A stretch of 64,000 nucleotides of DNA, from NCBI GenBank assembly GCA_010093515.1, contig MU001684.1, positions 358,486-422,485 of the forward strand, read 5' to 3'. Source of the DNA: Lineolata rhizophorae. Lineage: Eukaryota > Ascomycota > Dothideomycetes > Lineolatales > Lineolataceae. Numbering within the stretch: position 1 is the first letter of the stretch; each line of letters opens with the position of its first letter. The notes under the pieces were generated by a model. The model had not been told where the DNA came from. It ran no database searches and saw only the letters and a program-made list of their open reading frames with translations. Below, one piece after another: positions 25,101 through 37,579 of this stretch. Both the position numbers and the translations under genes were made by a program.

Positions 25101-26216
25101 CCAGCCATAAACGCGGTGTGAAATTCAGACGGCGCGTTGCCCTTGGTCAATCGCCGCAAACGGAAGACGCTCTTATCACGCGCGATCCAATTCCCTTCAG
25201 TCTCTTTCCCTTCGAAATGGGGAAGCATGTCACGAAAGTGGTCGTCTAATTCGCGCTGCGTGTGGACGTATAGGGGTTCCATAGTGGCCGTCTCAGCCGG
25301 CGGCGGATGCTCAGACATCATGCTGTCTCCGAAGGCGTTGTCCGGGTTGGAAAATTCCGTAGAGTTGGCAGAGATGGTGGATGCCTTGAGATCCGGCTCC
25401 GGGGCGCCTGGCACGCCAAGATGCGATATTATAAATTGCGATATACTTTTACGGACGTTGAGGTTGTTCATTTGCTTCTTCAGATCTGCCTTTGCATGTT
25501 CTGGCGCGTTTCTAGAAACGTAAAGTTGTTAGCAAACATAATGGGTGATATGAAATAGAATCCAACCAAGGACTTACGAGAAAAGCTCGACAACCGTGGA
25601 CTTGGCGGTTTCCCGGACCATAGCATCCGGGTCCTCCAAGCACGCGACTAGGTAAGGTACGTAGCTGCGGAACTGCAGGCCCTCCGCTTTGTTCATCTAG
25701 CAAAAGATTTTCGTTAGTCCGGGGCCTGAATATATGTGAGGCATTTTCGCCATGTACCTTAACAAGCCAAGTCATGGCCATCTCCTTGGCACGCGCGTTG
25801 GTACCCCTGAGCGCGCTATCGCGGACAACGCGCTCAACCTGCTCTTGTGCAATGGGCCATAGATCGGTGAGGCACTGCGACGCAGCGATGCGATGGCTCT
25901 CCCTAGAATCACCGAGCCGGTCGAGGAGGAGCGGAAGCAACTTGCCGGCCTGAGCGGCGACTAGATGAGTCTGGTCCTGGACCGAGAGGCGCTTGATGAA
26001 GTGGCCAAGCGTGGCGAATCCCGCGCTCACGAGCGAGGGAGACACCTGCGAGCCGATACCGAGACGGATGCACTCGAAGATGTGGACATGCGCGCCATCC
26101 GGGACACGTTGGTGCTTGATGTTGCTCTTGAGAGAGTTGAACTGGGCGAGCTTGGCGTCGACCGTGATGGAGGACTTGCGCAGGGTCGCAAGCAAGGTCG
26201 CGGCCTGCTCCTCCAT
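22136..26216 (-). CDS. stu1: STU1/CLASP microtubule-associated protein
   Basis: CLASP-family protein that binds tubulin through TOG-like HEAT domains and stabilises spindle and kinetochore microtubules. Exons on the minus strand are 26216-25758, 25696-25578, 25511-24612 and 24557-22136, giving 3900 nt (1299 aa); introns are 61, 66 and 54 nt with clean GT-AG ends. The N-terminal HEAT/TOG block (about 1-230) begins MEEQAATLLATLRKSS and contains LPLLLDRLGDSRESHRIAAS. The CLASP_N domain lies at about 270-500 (RELDDHFRDMLPHFEGKE, WLKTIIKRHASHKS, VRENSRSAFWVFHSVW). The remainder is Ser/Pro/Arg-rich disordered sequence with repeated VRSMARSPRSPRSP-type stretches, then a helical C-terminal block. At 1299 aa it is somewhat longer than many fungal homologues, through the disordered part. 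The exon-2 start is fixed by the upstream frame, so its internal ATG is not a translation start. Confidence 0.95.
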
Positions 26217-28707
26217 GGCAGGCGGCGTCCTTATGGGAAAGCACTCGGCTACGCGTCTGTTTAGATTATTGCGCGGAAGAAAAGACTGCCTTGAGGCCAC
26301 GAAGGGTGCGAATTGCGTGGTTGCCGCGGGTTTGGTGTGGTGGAAAAGAGGATCAGGCAGCGAGTTTGCGACCGCGGCGCGGGGCGGGTGTGGTGTGGTG
26401 GTGGAGGAGTGTTGTGCTTGGGTAACGGTTGTAGGGGTGCCTGGTCACCTGCTTCAGTTGTCAACAAATGCTTTTGGCGCGTCTGCCGGGCAGCCACCAA
26501 TCGGAACTCCGCCTGTTATCGATAAACGTCTTATTAGCTTCTCACCTAGTCGATGACAAAACTACCTTTTCTCTGATCCTCATGACAACGCCGTCCCATA
26601 CCTATGCTCAAGAGCAGAGCTACTCGGAGATTATAGTCGAGTGTCGCATATTTTGCTTGAGACTCGAATCTTTCGAAGCAGAGTGCGGTTCTTGCGCACG
26701 ACATCCCATTTTAAATACTTCCGGTGCTGCTGCATCATAGCTTGGTCTTTTCGCCAACTCTAGAGGCTCTCCCTGCCATGATTGAGACCGTAGAAGGTCT
26801 CAACTAAATGTTTTAGCAGACTATGAAGTATCTATTAGAAAATGTTCTACATATCTATAGTAGCCTATATAGTTGATTAGCAGGTCGAAAGCGCGCTTAA
26901 GAATTGTACCCGTTCGACTGTTTCCTAAAGTGTAGATTCCACCCGCTTTCATACTCGGGTCCAACGCTTGAGGGCGGAACCTGGTTACTGACAAGGTTGA
27001 GAACACGGATAACGTTACGAGGAAATTCATCGTGGCATTCAAACAGGATTTCGATTTGTCCGGTTCTACAAGCTGAGAGAATGTCTGATTCCCTTCTCGC
27101 TACGTGGATCTCTGGAGATAAATTATCATTCGTTCTCCTGCGGCGCAAAACGTTTCACTTGTAAGTCATTAGGCACCCACGAAGAATGTAGCGAGGAAGG
27201 GAGTCCGGCCAAGACAAGGTCCCACAAATGTCGAAGCCCAGAGAAGCCCAAAATTTGCTTGCCAGAGGCGCTTTGACAATTCATTCAACGAAAATCGGCA
27301 AGTTTAAAGTAATCTTATGACCAATTAAGCTGCGTACAGATTGATTACTGACGCGTGATGCAAGAGCTGGATAGGGTCCAAACAGCAACCTCACAATAAC
27401 ACGCTAAATACACATTTTCTGCAGCAATGCGTTAGAAACTCCTAAAGCGTATCCTTTGGTCTACCTCAGCGGAACATTCTAAAGAAGCTAAGCCAATTGA
27501 ACTAGGCTAAATACTCAAGATACGTGCATTGATATAAGAATCACAAATAGAACTCTCTGTTTTATTAGTACCTGCAAAGGGGCAATCATAAAGAAGAGGA
27601 AGAATCTTCTATTTGAAGCTGATGAACCACCAGGTCATTGATAATATTTCAGGTACTTTGCAACTCCTGCTTCATATGGGGCCATGTTTAGGCTCTAGAG
27701 TACGATGTAATTAGAATGCAGAGGCTTTGTGACTAGCTAGAGAAATGCGAGCGAAGTTGGAGTAGGCTTTACTTTATCACAAAGCTCACAGCGTGCCCCG
27801 GGTCATCCCATTTAGTGCGCTTGCCCAATGGAGGATACCACTCACGGATATCTGGGAAAATGTGATGCTAGATCCGCAATTGCTGTAGGATTTACTTACA
27901 CGCTCTGAGAAGTGGGCAGGTTTAGGCTTCAAGTTTTTAACAGTCTCTAGGGGCATGTGAGGCACAAACGGGCTAAGTATTTATAACCTCGGGTATTTAG
28001 TGGAGGGAGGAGCAAACAAGAAATGTACAAGGTGAGCGGAGTCAGGTCCGGAATGGAAATAGTGCGCGCGTTTAGTCCTGCGTACGCCACGTGGTCCACG
28101 ACAGGACAGGCATTAGCGCGCGAATTTGGGGTGGGCGGCCGCACAAGTTAAGTGATCTTCGGCACCATGAGTGCGATTCGAAATGTCTTCCGGATAAGTC
28201 AAGTTTCGTCATTAGATCCGACACATCAGCATATGATCCTGCTGGCGCCATCTCTCTCACCCGTTCGTCCCCTCAAGAATTAGCACCTCTGGGCAAAGAA
28301 TGGCTCCGGAAAGTTCTGGAATGACGCTCCGAGGGAGAGGAAATGTACGCGCGAGATGAAGGTAATTAACAGATCAAGTAGAATTAAGTCGCCTTAGTCA
28401 ATGGTCGATGCGACTGCGTGTTACGTCACTGGCTTTCAGGCACCTCGCCGACTGGACATTTGGCCGATCGCGAATTACCCCATCGAGTATAGCAGCGTCA
28501 CAGCCGAACTTTTTAAACACGACGATAAGCGCAGCATGGTCGAGAGCAGCTGAGCGAGGCGGACCCACAAAGTTTGCGCGGTAGAACGAAAAGTCCGAGG
28601 AATAAACATGCCGGGATTAAGGGGACCCACGATAATTTTCTGTCTGCCTTGAAGGGGTGGTGGGATGGTCGCATAACCTTCCTCGCCAGTCTCCACACGA
28701 CACAACT

Positions 28708-28713
28708 GCGGGG
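28708..28713 (+). promoter_or_regulatory. Possible CreA/Cre1 binding hexamer GCGGGG
   Basis: Matches the SYGGRG consensus of the fungal carbon-catabolite repressor, about 440 bp upstream of the transporter ATG. A six-base match is frequent by chance. It gains some weight from the second site at 28856 and from the sugar-porter gene downstream. Confidence 0.25.
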
Positions 28714-28855
28714 AGAGCTCTAGAGCGGCGCAGCACCAACAAACGGGGAGAAGATCCGACCGTTGATCGACACCTGACGGCGCAGGACTAGGATCTGACT
28801 TCCTCTTTTCCCACCCATCAGGAACGCGCGCCGGGTTGCACCAGGCGTCGCTATT

Positions 28856-28861
28856 CCCCGC
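28856..28861 (-). promoter_or_regulatory. Possible CreA/Cre1 binding hexamer (CCCCGC on + strand)
   Basis: Second SYGGRG match, inverted relative to the site at 28708 and about 295 bp upstream of the transporter ATG. Same caution on chance matches. Confidence 0.25.
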
Positions 28862-29154
28862 ATCCGCCTCCCTACGGGTGAGCTCCCACTCCAGCTGAGA
28901 AGTCTGTCACGAGATCAATTAGCGAGTGGTGACAAGACCAAGAGGATCGACGCCCAGCAGATTTTATGTCTAGGATATAAACCCAGGGTTGCACTCACTT
29001 GGTTGATCTGCGTCCGACTGCTTCCTCAAGTTCCAGTTCGCAATCCGCTGCACTGAGTTCAGGGTTCTCGGCTCCGGCAGGCCAAACTTTCTTGCGAAGC
29101 GAACCGGACTTCAATCCGTTCAGATAGGCAGGATCTTCCAAACGGTCCTGAGCC

Positions 29155-31199
29155 ATGGCAAGCGTTCCGACGACCAGCCAGGTGGAAGACGTGGACAAGA
29201 TGGAGAACGATGTGGTTGGAGATTCTGCCAAAGACTTGTACGACGCCAAAGGAGAGGGGCTCAGCGATGATACTATGGTGGAGTTGCGCGAGCCGTATGT
29301 CAAAGCCGGTACGTCTGATTGCAACGTTGTTGAACCGGGTGGACGACAATTGGGGAGAAGAGCAAACTGACCCGGTGGATGAACTTTTGCTTAAGGTTTC
29401 ATGGGCATGTTTCAGTCCAAGTATGTCGTGCTGTGCGCCTTTGTCGTACGATTAGGAGGGTTCCTCTTTGGATATGGTATGTACCCCTAATCCTAAGTCC
29501 CGTGTAGCAATTAATAGTAAACTCACTCTCTACTAGACCAGGGTGTGATTTCGATTACCCTCGTCATCGACCAGTTCCTAGACCGGTTCCCTAGGGTATC
29601 CGAAGATTCAAGCGGCGCCGGCTTCTGGAAAGGCCTGATGACTGCTATGATTGAGCTGGGTGCCTTCCTTGGTACAAATCTTTGTCCATATCGTTTTCTG
29701 CAACTTTTTCTGACGATATATTTGTAGGCGCGTTCAACCAGGGCTGGATTTCCGAAAAGATATCTCGGAGATTCTCGATCGTTGTCGCGGTCTGCATATT
29801 TGTAGTTGGTTCCGTGTTGCAAACTGCTGCTCAAAACTATGCTATGCTGATTGTTGGTCGGTTGATCGGCGGCATTGGCGTAGGCATGTGGGTTACCGGA
29901 ACACTACGGACCCTTTCCGTTTTCGAGCTGACACTTATTTGACTAGGTTGAGTATGGTTGTGCCGCTCTATATCGCCGAAGTGTCACCACCTGAGATCAG
30001 AGGTAAGGAGTCAATCAAGTGAATTCAGACGCTGAGAAGTATAGGTTGTGCTTACGTCGGAAGTAGGCTCTCTTCTGGTCCTCGAAGAGTTCTCTATTGT
30101 ATTTGGTATCATTGTCGCATACTGGATTACCTTTGGTACTCGTTACATCTCCAGCGAATGGGCCTACCGGCTCCCATTTCTGCTGCAAATTTTCCCTGCT
30201 ATTCTCCTTGGGATTTCTGTTCTGTTCCTTCCCTTCTCCCCACGCTGGCTAGTGTCTAAAGGCCGTGACTCGGAGGCTTTGGCGACGCTGACCAAACTCA
30301 GGCGCGTGGGCGAAGACGATCCTCGAGTCCAGGCCGAGTGGTTTGACATCCGGGCCGAAGTGGCTTTCCATAAGGAAGTAGTGGAGACGACGCATCCTTC
30401 ATTAGGCGTATCAGGTCATCGGTCGCGGGGGGCGGCCGTCAAACTAGAGTTGGCCGCGTACATGGACTGCTTCCGGCAAGGATACTGGCGCCGCACCATG
30501 GTGGGCATCATGCTCATGTTCTTCCAGCAGTTCGTGGGCATCAACGCGCTCATCTACTACTCGCCGTCGCTGTTCGAGACGATGGGCATCGACTACGAGA
30601 TGCGGCTCGTGCTGGCGGGCGTGCTCAACGTGACGCAACTCGTGGGCGTCGCGACGTCGCTATGGACCATGGACAAGCTAGGGCGGCGGCCGCTACTACT
30701 CTTTGGCAGCGCCGGCATGACCGTCTGCCACATCATCATCGCGGTCCTGGTCGGGCTCTACTTCGACAGCTGGGGCGACCACAAGGACAAGGGCTGGGTG
30801 TCGGTCGCTTTCCTCTTCGCCTATATGCTCATCTTCGGCATGACGTGGGGCCCCGTGCCCTGGGCGATGCCGTCGGAGATCTTCCCGTCGAGCTTGCGCG
30901 CAAAGGGCGTCGCCTGGAGCACCTGCTCCAACTGGCTCAACAACTTCATCATCGGCCTCATCACGCCGCCCCTCATCCAGAACACACGCGGCTTCGGAGC
31001 CTACACCTTTTTCGCCGTCTGGTGCCTCGTCAGCCTGCTCTGGGCCTACTTCATGGTGCCCGAGACCAAGGGCCGCAGCCTCGAGGATATGGACCAGGTA
31101 TTCGGCGATCGCGCGGGCACCGGGGATAAGATTAGGAGGAAGGAGATTCTGAACGCGCTGAGGGTACGGGATGCGAGGCCGAATAATGCTTCAGCGTGA
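29155..31199 (+). CDS. MFS sugar-porter family transporter
   Basis: A 572-residue, 12-TM plasma-membrane sugar porter (MFS, Sugar_tr). Exons are 29155-29308, 29396-29476, 29537-29671, 29728-29887, 29947-30002 and 30067-31199; introns of 56-87 nt, 1719 nt coded, all junctions in frame. Family marks in order: GGFLFGYDQGVIS in TM1; [11 protein letters not shown] then [15 protein letters not shown] around TM4-5; [12 protein letters not shown] before the central loop; [14 protein letters not shown] at about residue 349; [28 protein letters not shown] near residue 526. The N-terminal 55 residues are acidic and cytoplasmic. In the usual sugar-porter motif PESPR the Glu is Phe here, a common fungal variant. 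The substrate (hexose, pentose or disaccharide) cannot be read from sequence. CreA-like sites upstream suggest, but do not prove, glucose repression. It stands alone, with no sugar-metabolic gene beside it. Confidence 0.95.
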
Positions 31200-33616
31200 G
31201 GGAGAAAGCGAAGAGGCCGAGAGCTGCTGAGGAAAGCTCACCTGGCTGATCTTGGCACCCGTACTTTGATAGGCAATTTTAGCGAACGTGATATACCCAA
31301 AGGGCTACAGCTAGGATAAGCATGCGAAAGGAATCCACATTCGCGGCCAATGGTCCGAGAACAATGTAGGTATAATTTACATAGGCATAGAAATAGTATT
31401 TACTTATCCGCGCGAACCTTGATAAATTGCCAGTGTACGTAGAGTTGCATTGCGAAGGAGGGACAACGAGTCCTATTCTGTCTATTTCGTCATTTCTAGC
31501 TTTACATACTTAAGCTTTACGCCCGTCTATTTGAGGTACCACGCCGCGGAATTTGTATGGCCGAGGTACCGGTCTTGAGCTTGAGCTGTCGTGCGGCAGG
31601 AACTGCTTTCGCCGCTCTCATACCGTGGCTCGCAAGGCTCGATTCGGAAACCCATTGTTCCCCAGCCTTAACTTTGACCGTCGGCGGAGTTTCTTAACTG
31701 CCGAAAGTCCGTTGGATGCCGGGCCCGGGACCGGGGAAAAGCAACGTCCAGGCAAACGGGTGGTCGTCGAACCGTTGGATCCAAACGCCGGACGGAGCGA
31801 GGAGAAAACACCGTTCCGGCCGTTGCGGGATGCGGGTGAAGTAAGGCGCCGGTGCCGCTGCGGCGCCGCCGAGCCGGGGAAGCCCGGAGACGGGACAATG
31901 AAATCGTAGGCACCCCGTTTTGCTGATAGGTCAATTCCTTGTGTGCCAATGATACATATGTACATGCTGCGACTGTCTCGGTTCAGCCTGAGTTCGCGGA
32001 GCGGTAGGTGCGGCGAGAGATGGGATACCTCTTGGCATGTTGTGGTCAGTCGCAGCGCGCTCGTTCACATGCAGTGAGCACTGAGAAGTCAAGTGAGCAG
32101 CGCAAATACCACCGGTCGATGTCCGAGCTCAAACCAATCATATTCAGCACGAATTAAAAGAGCAAATAAAAGCCCTACGAACATCCCCTCCCCGAGCATG
32201 GTGCTCAGCCCACCGCACCCAGCTCCCCGGCGTGCGTGCGGCTGAAGCGACCGCATCTCATCACGCCAGCCCACCTCACTAAACCGGAGCCTCCAAATCT
32301 CCTCATCAGACGAAGAAATTCCGCCCTACCGTCCATTCAGCTCCCGCACAAGCCACCGCCGCAAAAGCAAAAAAAAAAAGAAAAAGAAAAACATTTTCCG
32401 CACCAAGCTCGCCCGCCCAGCGCGACTCACGACCCCGTTCGTCCCAACCCCCCCCTCCCGGCCCCGACACCGACCCGGTCGGGCCGCCCCCAACCTCCGA
32501 GCCCGAACTGCTCCACCCCGCCCACCGACCTCGTCGCGAGGCGGCACACCATTGACGAGCGACGGATACGACGAGCGGGGTCCGGATGAGGAAACGCAGG
32601 CAGGGGCGCGGCCGTAACGTCGAACGTGGACGGAGGTATCGGGGGGCCCGAGAGGCCGATGGTTGGGAGCTGGTTGGGAGCTGGTTGGTATAGGAAGGCG
32701 GGGGAGCCGGGAGCGGAAGAGAAGGCGGTCCGGAGGGAGTGAGTAAGTGCTGATAAATGAAAGGATGAGGGCACCGGCGGGATGGCTTGGAGGTGGAAGG
32801 TGCTAAAGGAGGAGGTGCGAGGTTTAGGTAGCGATACAACATTCCATCCGTGTAGGGTAGCCACGAAAGTTTAGTCCCGGCTGCGTGAGCCGTCTCCACT
32901 ACCTCCCCTGTACATGCTGAAATGCTCTTCGCACGCGGGGCTCCCCAACCCCAAGATCACTCACAGCATACATACTTCCAACACTCAGAGCAGGATTCTT
33001 TCTATTGACTTCGAACCACAATCATATCTTCTCCTGCACCCCACTTCGTCTAAATACTGTAGCTATACTACACGCACCTGACCCGGTACACTCCCGTCTC
33101 CCGAGCGTACGTACGGTCCAAGTACAGACGTCTTACACCTCGGTCCTCGTCAGTTGCCAACCGAGCAGACCGCTCAGTGGAGATGAAGAGGCAAGCGGGG
33201 AAGATATATTACCATCGTCGCATGCCCCAGTGATGTGGAAATTCCGCAAAATGGAGAGTTCAAGAACGAGAAAGTAGGAAACGGAGCGTAGGACGGCCGA
33301 CCGAGACAAAGAAAACATGCGAGCTCGAAAACATAGATACGAGATGAAAAATGCGCAGAGATGATTTTAGCATCCCAAAACAGAGAAGCGAGAACGGTGA
33401 TTCCAGCCCGTACCAAAGGGAAGATTTCCTCCCCAAAAAATAGAAAATAAAAAATCAAGCCTCCCACCACTCAAGCCCGACTCGAGAAAACGCCATATAC
33501 AAACGGTCCCCCTTACCTTCCAACAGGCAAGGAATCGGTATATAAGAAAACCCAATCCGACCCAACCCACCCAAAACAAAGCAAACGAAACCACCACCCC
33601 TAGCCCCCTTGCCCCC
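31200..33616. other. Convergent intergenic region, transporter to membrane-protein gene
   Basis: 2.4 kb between two 3' ends. About 31250-31550 is AT-rich. About 31550-31970 and 32390-32650 are GC-rich with overlapping frames but no recognisable product. GGTTGGGAGCT is tandemly repeated about 2.5 times at 32661-32688. Nothing I can support as a gene. Confidence 0.5.
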
Positions 33617-36600
33617 TCACACCTCCCCACTAAACCTCGGCCTCTCCCCCCCCACACTACTCACCCGCATCGTCTCCGCGCTCTGCCTCGGACTCACGTC
33701 GACGACGCTACTCTCCGGACTCCACACCGAGCTCGCGCAATCGCTGACGTCTCTCCTCTGCAGCCTCCCCCCCGCAGCGCCAGCAGCGCCAGCCGCACCA
33801 GCACCCCTCTGCCGTGCCCCGGCCCCGGCGTTCCCCATCAGAGACCCCACCTCGCTCACCCCGCTCGACACGACGCTGCTCGCGCTCTCTTCCTCGCCGT
33901 CGCCGTCGCCATCCCCGCCCTCGCTCCCGCCCTCGACGCCCGAACTCACCGTCGTCGCCACCGAGTCGAAACTATCCACCGTCGCGCGTCTCGCTCTCGA
34001 CCGCCGCACCCCCACGGCCCCGGCTGGCGCCCCGGCTCCCGCCTCGCCCGCGGCCCTCCTCGCGCCCCGCCGCCGGCCGTTGGCCCCCGGCACGTAACCC
34101 CCGAACCCGTCCGCGACTCTGGCGGCGGCGGCGGCGGCGGCGGCCCCGACGTCGCTGCTCCCGCTGCTGAGCGCATCCTCGTCGGAGCAGTACGCGGGCG
34201 GGGCGCTCTCGTAGTCGGGCAGGGACGGGGTGCGCGAGGGCGGGCCCCCGCCGCACGCCTGGCCCGGGCTGCAGCGAGGTGGCCGGGGCGCCGCTGTCGC
34301 CGCCGCCGTCGCCGCCGCCGTCGCGGCGCAGCGCGTCCGCAGGCTGGCCGGCAGCGGTGCGAAGCCGTGCGGGTGCTGCTGCTGCTGCTGCTGCTGGCGG
34401 CCCTGCAGCGGCGGGATGCCCTCGGCGGACAACGCCAGGGTGCTCGAGCCCGGCGTGGGCGTGGGCGTGTAGGGCGGGGCCGGCGGGGCGCCGGCGGGAG
34501 CGGCGTCGACGGCGGCTCTCGCCGGGCCGCCCATCGGCGGGGAGTACGGCGGGGCTACGGACGCGGCCGAGTACGGGCGGGCCCAGGACGGGCGGGCGGG
34601 CGCGCCGCCCATGGTTCCGTCGACAGCGCTGGATATGCGGGCGTCGGCGCCGCCCATCTGGCCTTGCGTAGCCGCCACGCCGCCGCCCCGCGTCCTCGCC
34701 ACATGCCAGTCCCTGCCGAGGCCCAGGCCCAGGCGCCTCGTGTACCCGGCGCCGGCGCCGGCGCCGTCGTACCCCGCCGTAAAGGACGCGCCGCCTCCGC
34801 CGCCGCGGCGCCCCTCCTCGGCCCTGATCATGGCGTCCACCACGTCCGTGGCGTCCCTGAACGCGCGGATCTCCTGCTGCACGCGCTCGTGGGCCTCGCT
34901 GCTCATGTGGGACACGGACGAAGCGGCGCCCTCGGAGTCGGACCCGTTGCCGCGTCTGGCACGCCGCGCGGCCGCCGCGGCCGAGTCGCGCAGCAGCGCG
35001 TCCGTGTCGCGGTTGGTGTGCGCGTCGAGCGCCTCCTCCTGCCCGCGCACCAGCGCGCGCTTCTCCTCGTACTCGGTGATGCGGCGGGCGTCGGCGCGGC
35101 GGGCAGCCCAGCGGGTCGGCACCATGCGGCCCAGCCAGGAGCCGCCCGCTCCCGCTCCTGCTCTCACCCCGCCTCTCCTCCCCACCCGCGTATCCACGCC
35201 GAACGGATGCTGCTGCCTGTACAGCCGGGCCCGGCTCTCGTAGACGCCGCGACACGACGCGCAGGTGCCGCTCGAGAAGCCGGACGAGCCGGACGCTATG
35301 GAGGCGGCGTCGACGCTGGAGCCGCAGAGGCAGAGGCCGTTGGACCCGGCCCCCGTCCGACAGGCGAGCAGGCGACAGCGCCGCAGCGGCGACCAGCGGT
35401 CCCGCAGGCCCTCCCACCACATGCGCCATTCGTAGCGACGGCGGGCACGACGCCACTCACGGCGGTTGTTGCGCTCCTCGCGGCGGGCGGCGCGCTCGGC
35501 GCGCCGGCGCGGGTTGTTGCAGTGGCGGTGCAGGAGCGCGAAGCAGGCTGCGAGGCCGGCGAGGATGGTCAGGTACTCGACCAGGGTGAGGAGGATGGAG
35601 CCCGGGGATGAGGGCCGCGCCGAGTAGGAAGGGCGGCTGGTGTGGGAGGACGATGATGAGGAGTTGGATGAGCCGTGGTTGTAGTTCGGGCGGTGGTAGT
35701 ACGGTGGATAAGGGACCTTTGGGCTTGGGCGGCCCGGACGGCTGTGCGGAGAGGTCGAGTTGGCGAGGCGCCAGTGCGGAGAGACTGGCAAGCTAGAATT
35801 GTGGTGGGGGCAGTGTGAGTTCTTCTCGTCTGGCATAGCGGTTGGGGTGGACCGCATGCCGGTGGCAGCAGCAGCCGATCTTGTGACTGTGGCGTGGATT
35901 GCTTCGGGGCTATCCAGCTCGTCGTGTTGAGTTTCGTTATCGTCATCGTCATCGGCCGCTCCATGGTTTGGCAAGAAACCTGCGGCTTGAGCAACGATTG
36001 CGTCGTCCGAACGACCCTCGTTGTCATCCAATATGCCTTTCATGGCATGATGCATGTGCCCTATAGTGTTGCGGATCAAGCACAGAACGCCGTCACAGCA
36101 GCTCACCGCATCTTGCCACGTGTGGGGCTCGGACAGTAGGCGGTCATTTACGCGCTGGCGCTGACGCTCGAGTAGAACTTGGAGCGCCGCCGCTTCCGCG
36201 TGCAAATAGTTGTACGCAGCAATCTCATCCTCAAGCAAGGGAGCTTCGGAGGACGAGTCTGCGTCGGAGCTGTCGTCGGCGTTATTATCGACATAGTCGA
36301 CATAATCTTGGTACGGTGGGCTCCACGGCCTGTCAGGATCATGCAGCAAGGGGAAGGCTTCATCATCTTCGTCGTAGGGGGGTTCGTCACTGCCGGCGTC
36401 GTCGATGCCGTCAACGTTCGGGTCCCCTAGCCACCGGCTAGCCGCTACGTTCCCCAGCCGCAGGTGAGGAGGTGGAACGCGCCATCCCTCGGCTCGGTCG
36501 AGGTTTTCGACGGCGGCCAGGTCGGGTTCGGTATCAAGACGCAGCAACTCCGGGACAGCGTCGGCGTCCGTAGGTGCGTCCTGAGTCAAAGACACGGTGA

Positions 36601-37579
36601 AACCGGTAGACCGACTCTCGTCGGAAAGGTGATGGACGGGCCGGCCGTTGATGCTACGGAGAGTCACGGTGAGCACGAGGGCGGTTTCATGGCTGTCGTC
36701 GGCGGACGAGGTTGCGGACGAGGATGGCTGAGAAGTCGAAGACGGGCGGAGACAGGCAGCCGCCCAGTCAAGGTCAAGGTCAATGGCGAGAGGGAGGTCA
36801 GGGTGAGTGATGGAAGTACTCTCGCGGCTAGGGAGCACGGGTGTAATAACGGCGGGGATCTGGCCTCGGCCAGTCGCAGAGAGGCCGGGAACGTCCCAGG
36901 CGAGAGATAGCGGATACCCGTTGAGCGAGACGTTTGCTGCCGTGCAAGGAGGCTCCGAAGGAAATGCCCTGAAGGAGAATCCCTTTACGTGAAGCACACA
37001 ATTAGATCACAAATGTGGAGCTGTGGAGCTGTGGAGCTGGCAGAGATGTGGGGTAGGCGGGGAAAGTTCAAGAGCATTGAGAGGAGGAAGCAATTAGAAG
37101 GCCTAGTAAATGTGTTCTGCCTGGGGCGGGGACTCAATTATGAGGCAGGGCAGGCAGCCAAAATGAAGGCATAAAAATGGAAACGAGCGTACGTACGATG
37201 GCTGCGTCATCAGCGGCTTCGTCGTGACCCGAGTGGGTGCCAAGACAGCCGGGACACGAGACGAGGAAGGTCGCTTGCGCGGTCCGGGGGTCTACGGCCG
37301 AAAGAAAGCGGGCATTAGCAGCTGCCTGGACAGAAGCGAGAGAACCCAAGAAATCCACAGAAATAAGTGACTGCCTAATGGACTAGAGAAAGCGCTGTCG
37401 TGCGATATATATAATGAAGAAGACCACAAGGTAAGTAGACAGGTGGGAGTACCAAGCTCGAAAGCGGCGGGCCGCCAGTCGGCGTGCCACTCGCCGGCAC
37501 CGTTGCCATCCACGGCGCGGGTCTTGAAAGCCGCGGCAGCGACCGCTAAGAGGGCGACAAGGAGCAACAGAGCACACAT
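33617..37579 (-). CDS. Large single-pass (type I) membrane protein, unknown function
   Basis: 1195 residues from exons 37579-37453, 37291-37197 and 36982-33617 (minus strand; junction phases 1 and 0). Residues 1-17 (MCALLLLVALLAVAAAA) are a signal peptide. The lumenal/extracellular part to about 530 carries a CPGC pair, the block FPSEPPCTAANVSLNGYPLS, acidic stretches and a mostly helical middle (LEDEIAAYNYLHAEAAALQVLL). One TM segment lies at about 533-557 (LLTLVEYLTILAGLAACFALL). It is followed by a very basic stop-transfer region (RRRAERAARREERNNRREWRR) and a cytoplasmic tail of about 640 residues, low-complexity, with a Q7 run. The layout resembles uncharacterised membrane proteins of sordariomycetes known to me only as hypothetical. 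It could be a surface sensor or an ER protein; neither is shown. The first exons rest on splice logic and on the signal peptide they supply. The gene is divergent from LSM4. Confidence 0.78.
37014..37037. repeat. Three tandem copies of TGTGGAGC in an intron
   Basis: Perfect 8-bp tandem repeat, three units, inside intron 2 (37196-36983) of the large membrane-protein gene. Confidence 0.85.

Larger units (their letters stand above)
26217..29154. other. Divergent intergenic region between stu1 and the MFS transporter
   Basis: 2.9 kb upstream of both genes. About 26550-28000 is AT-rich with stops in all frames and no recognisable gene or repeat. From about 28430 the composition rises toward the transporter promoter, where two CreA-like hexamers are present (listed separately). 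Confidence 0.55.

Noticed and set aside
31553-31909. 118-codon plus-strand frame
   Set aside because: Opposed by open frames on the other strand, no domain, and lies between two convergent 3' ends.
33972-35611. Long alternative frames (494 and 414 codons) overlapping the membrane-protein tail
   Set aside because: Very Arg/Ala/Gly-rich frames of the kind produced by GC-rich low-complexity DNA. The chosen frame alone connects to the TM segment and signal peptide.
29155-37579. Idea that the transporter, the membrane protein and nearby genes form a metabolic gene cluster
   Set aside because: No biosynthetic enzyme or pathway regulator lies nearby. The neighbours are housekeeping genes in mixed orientation.
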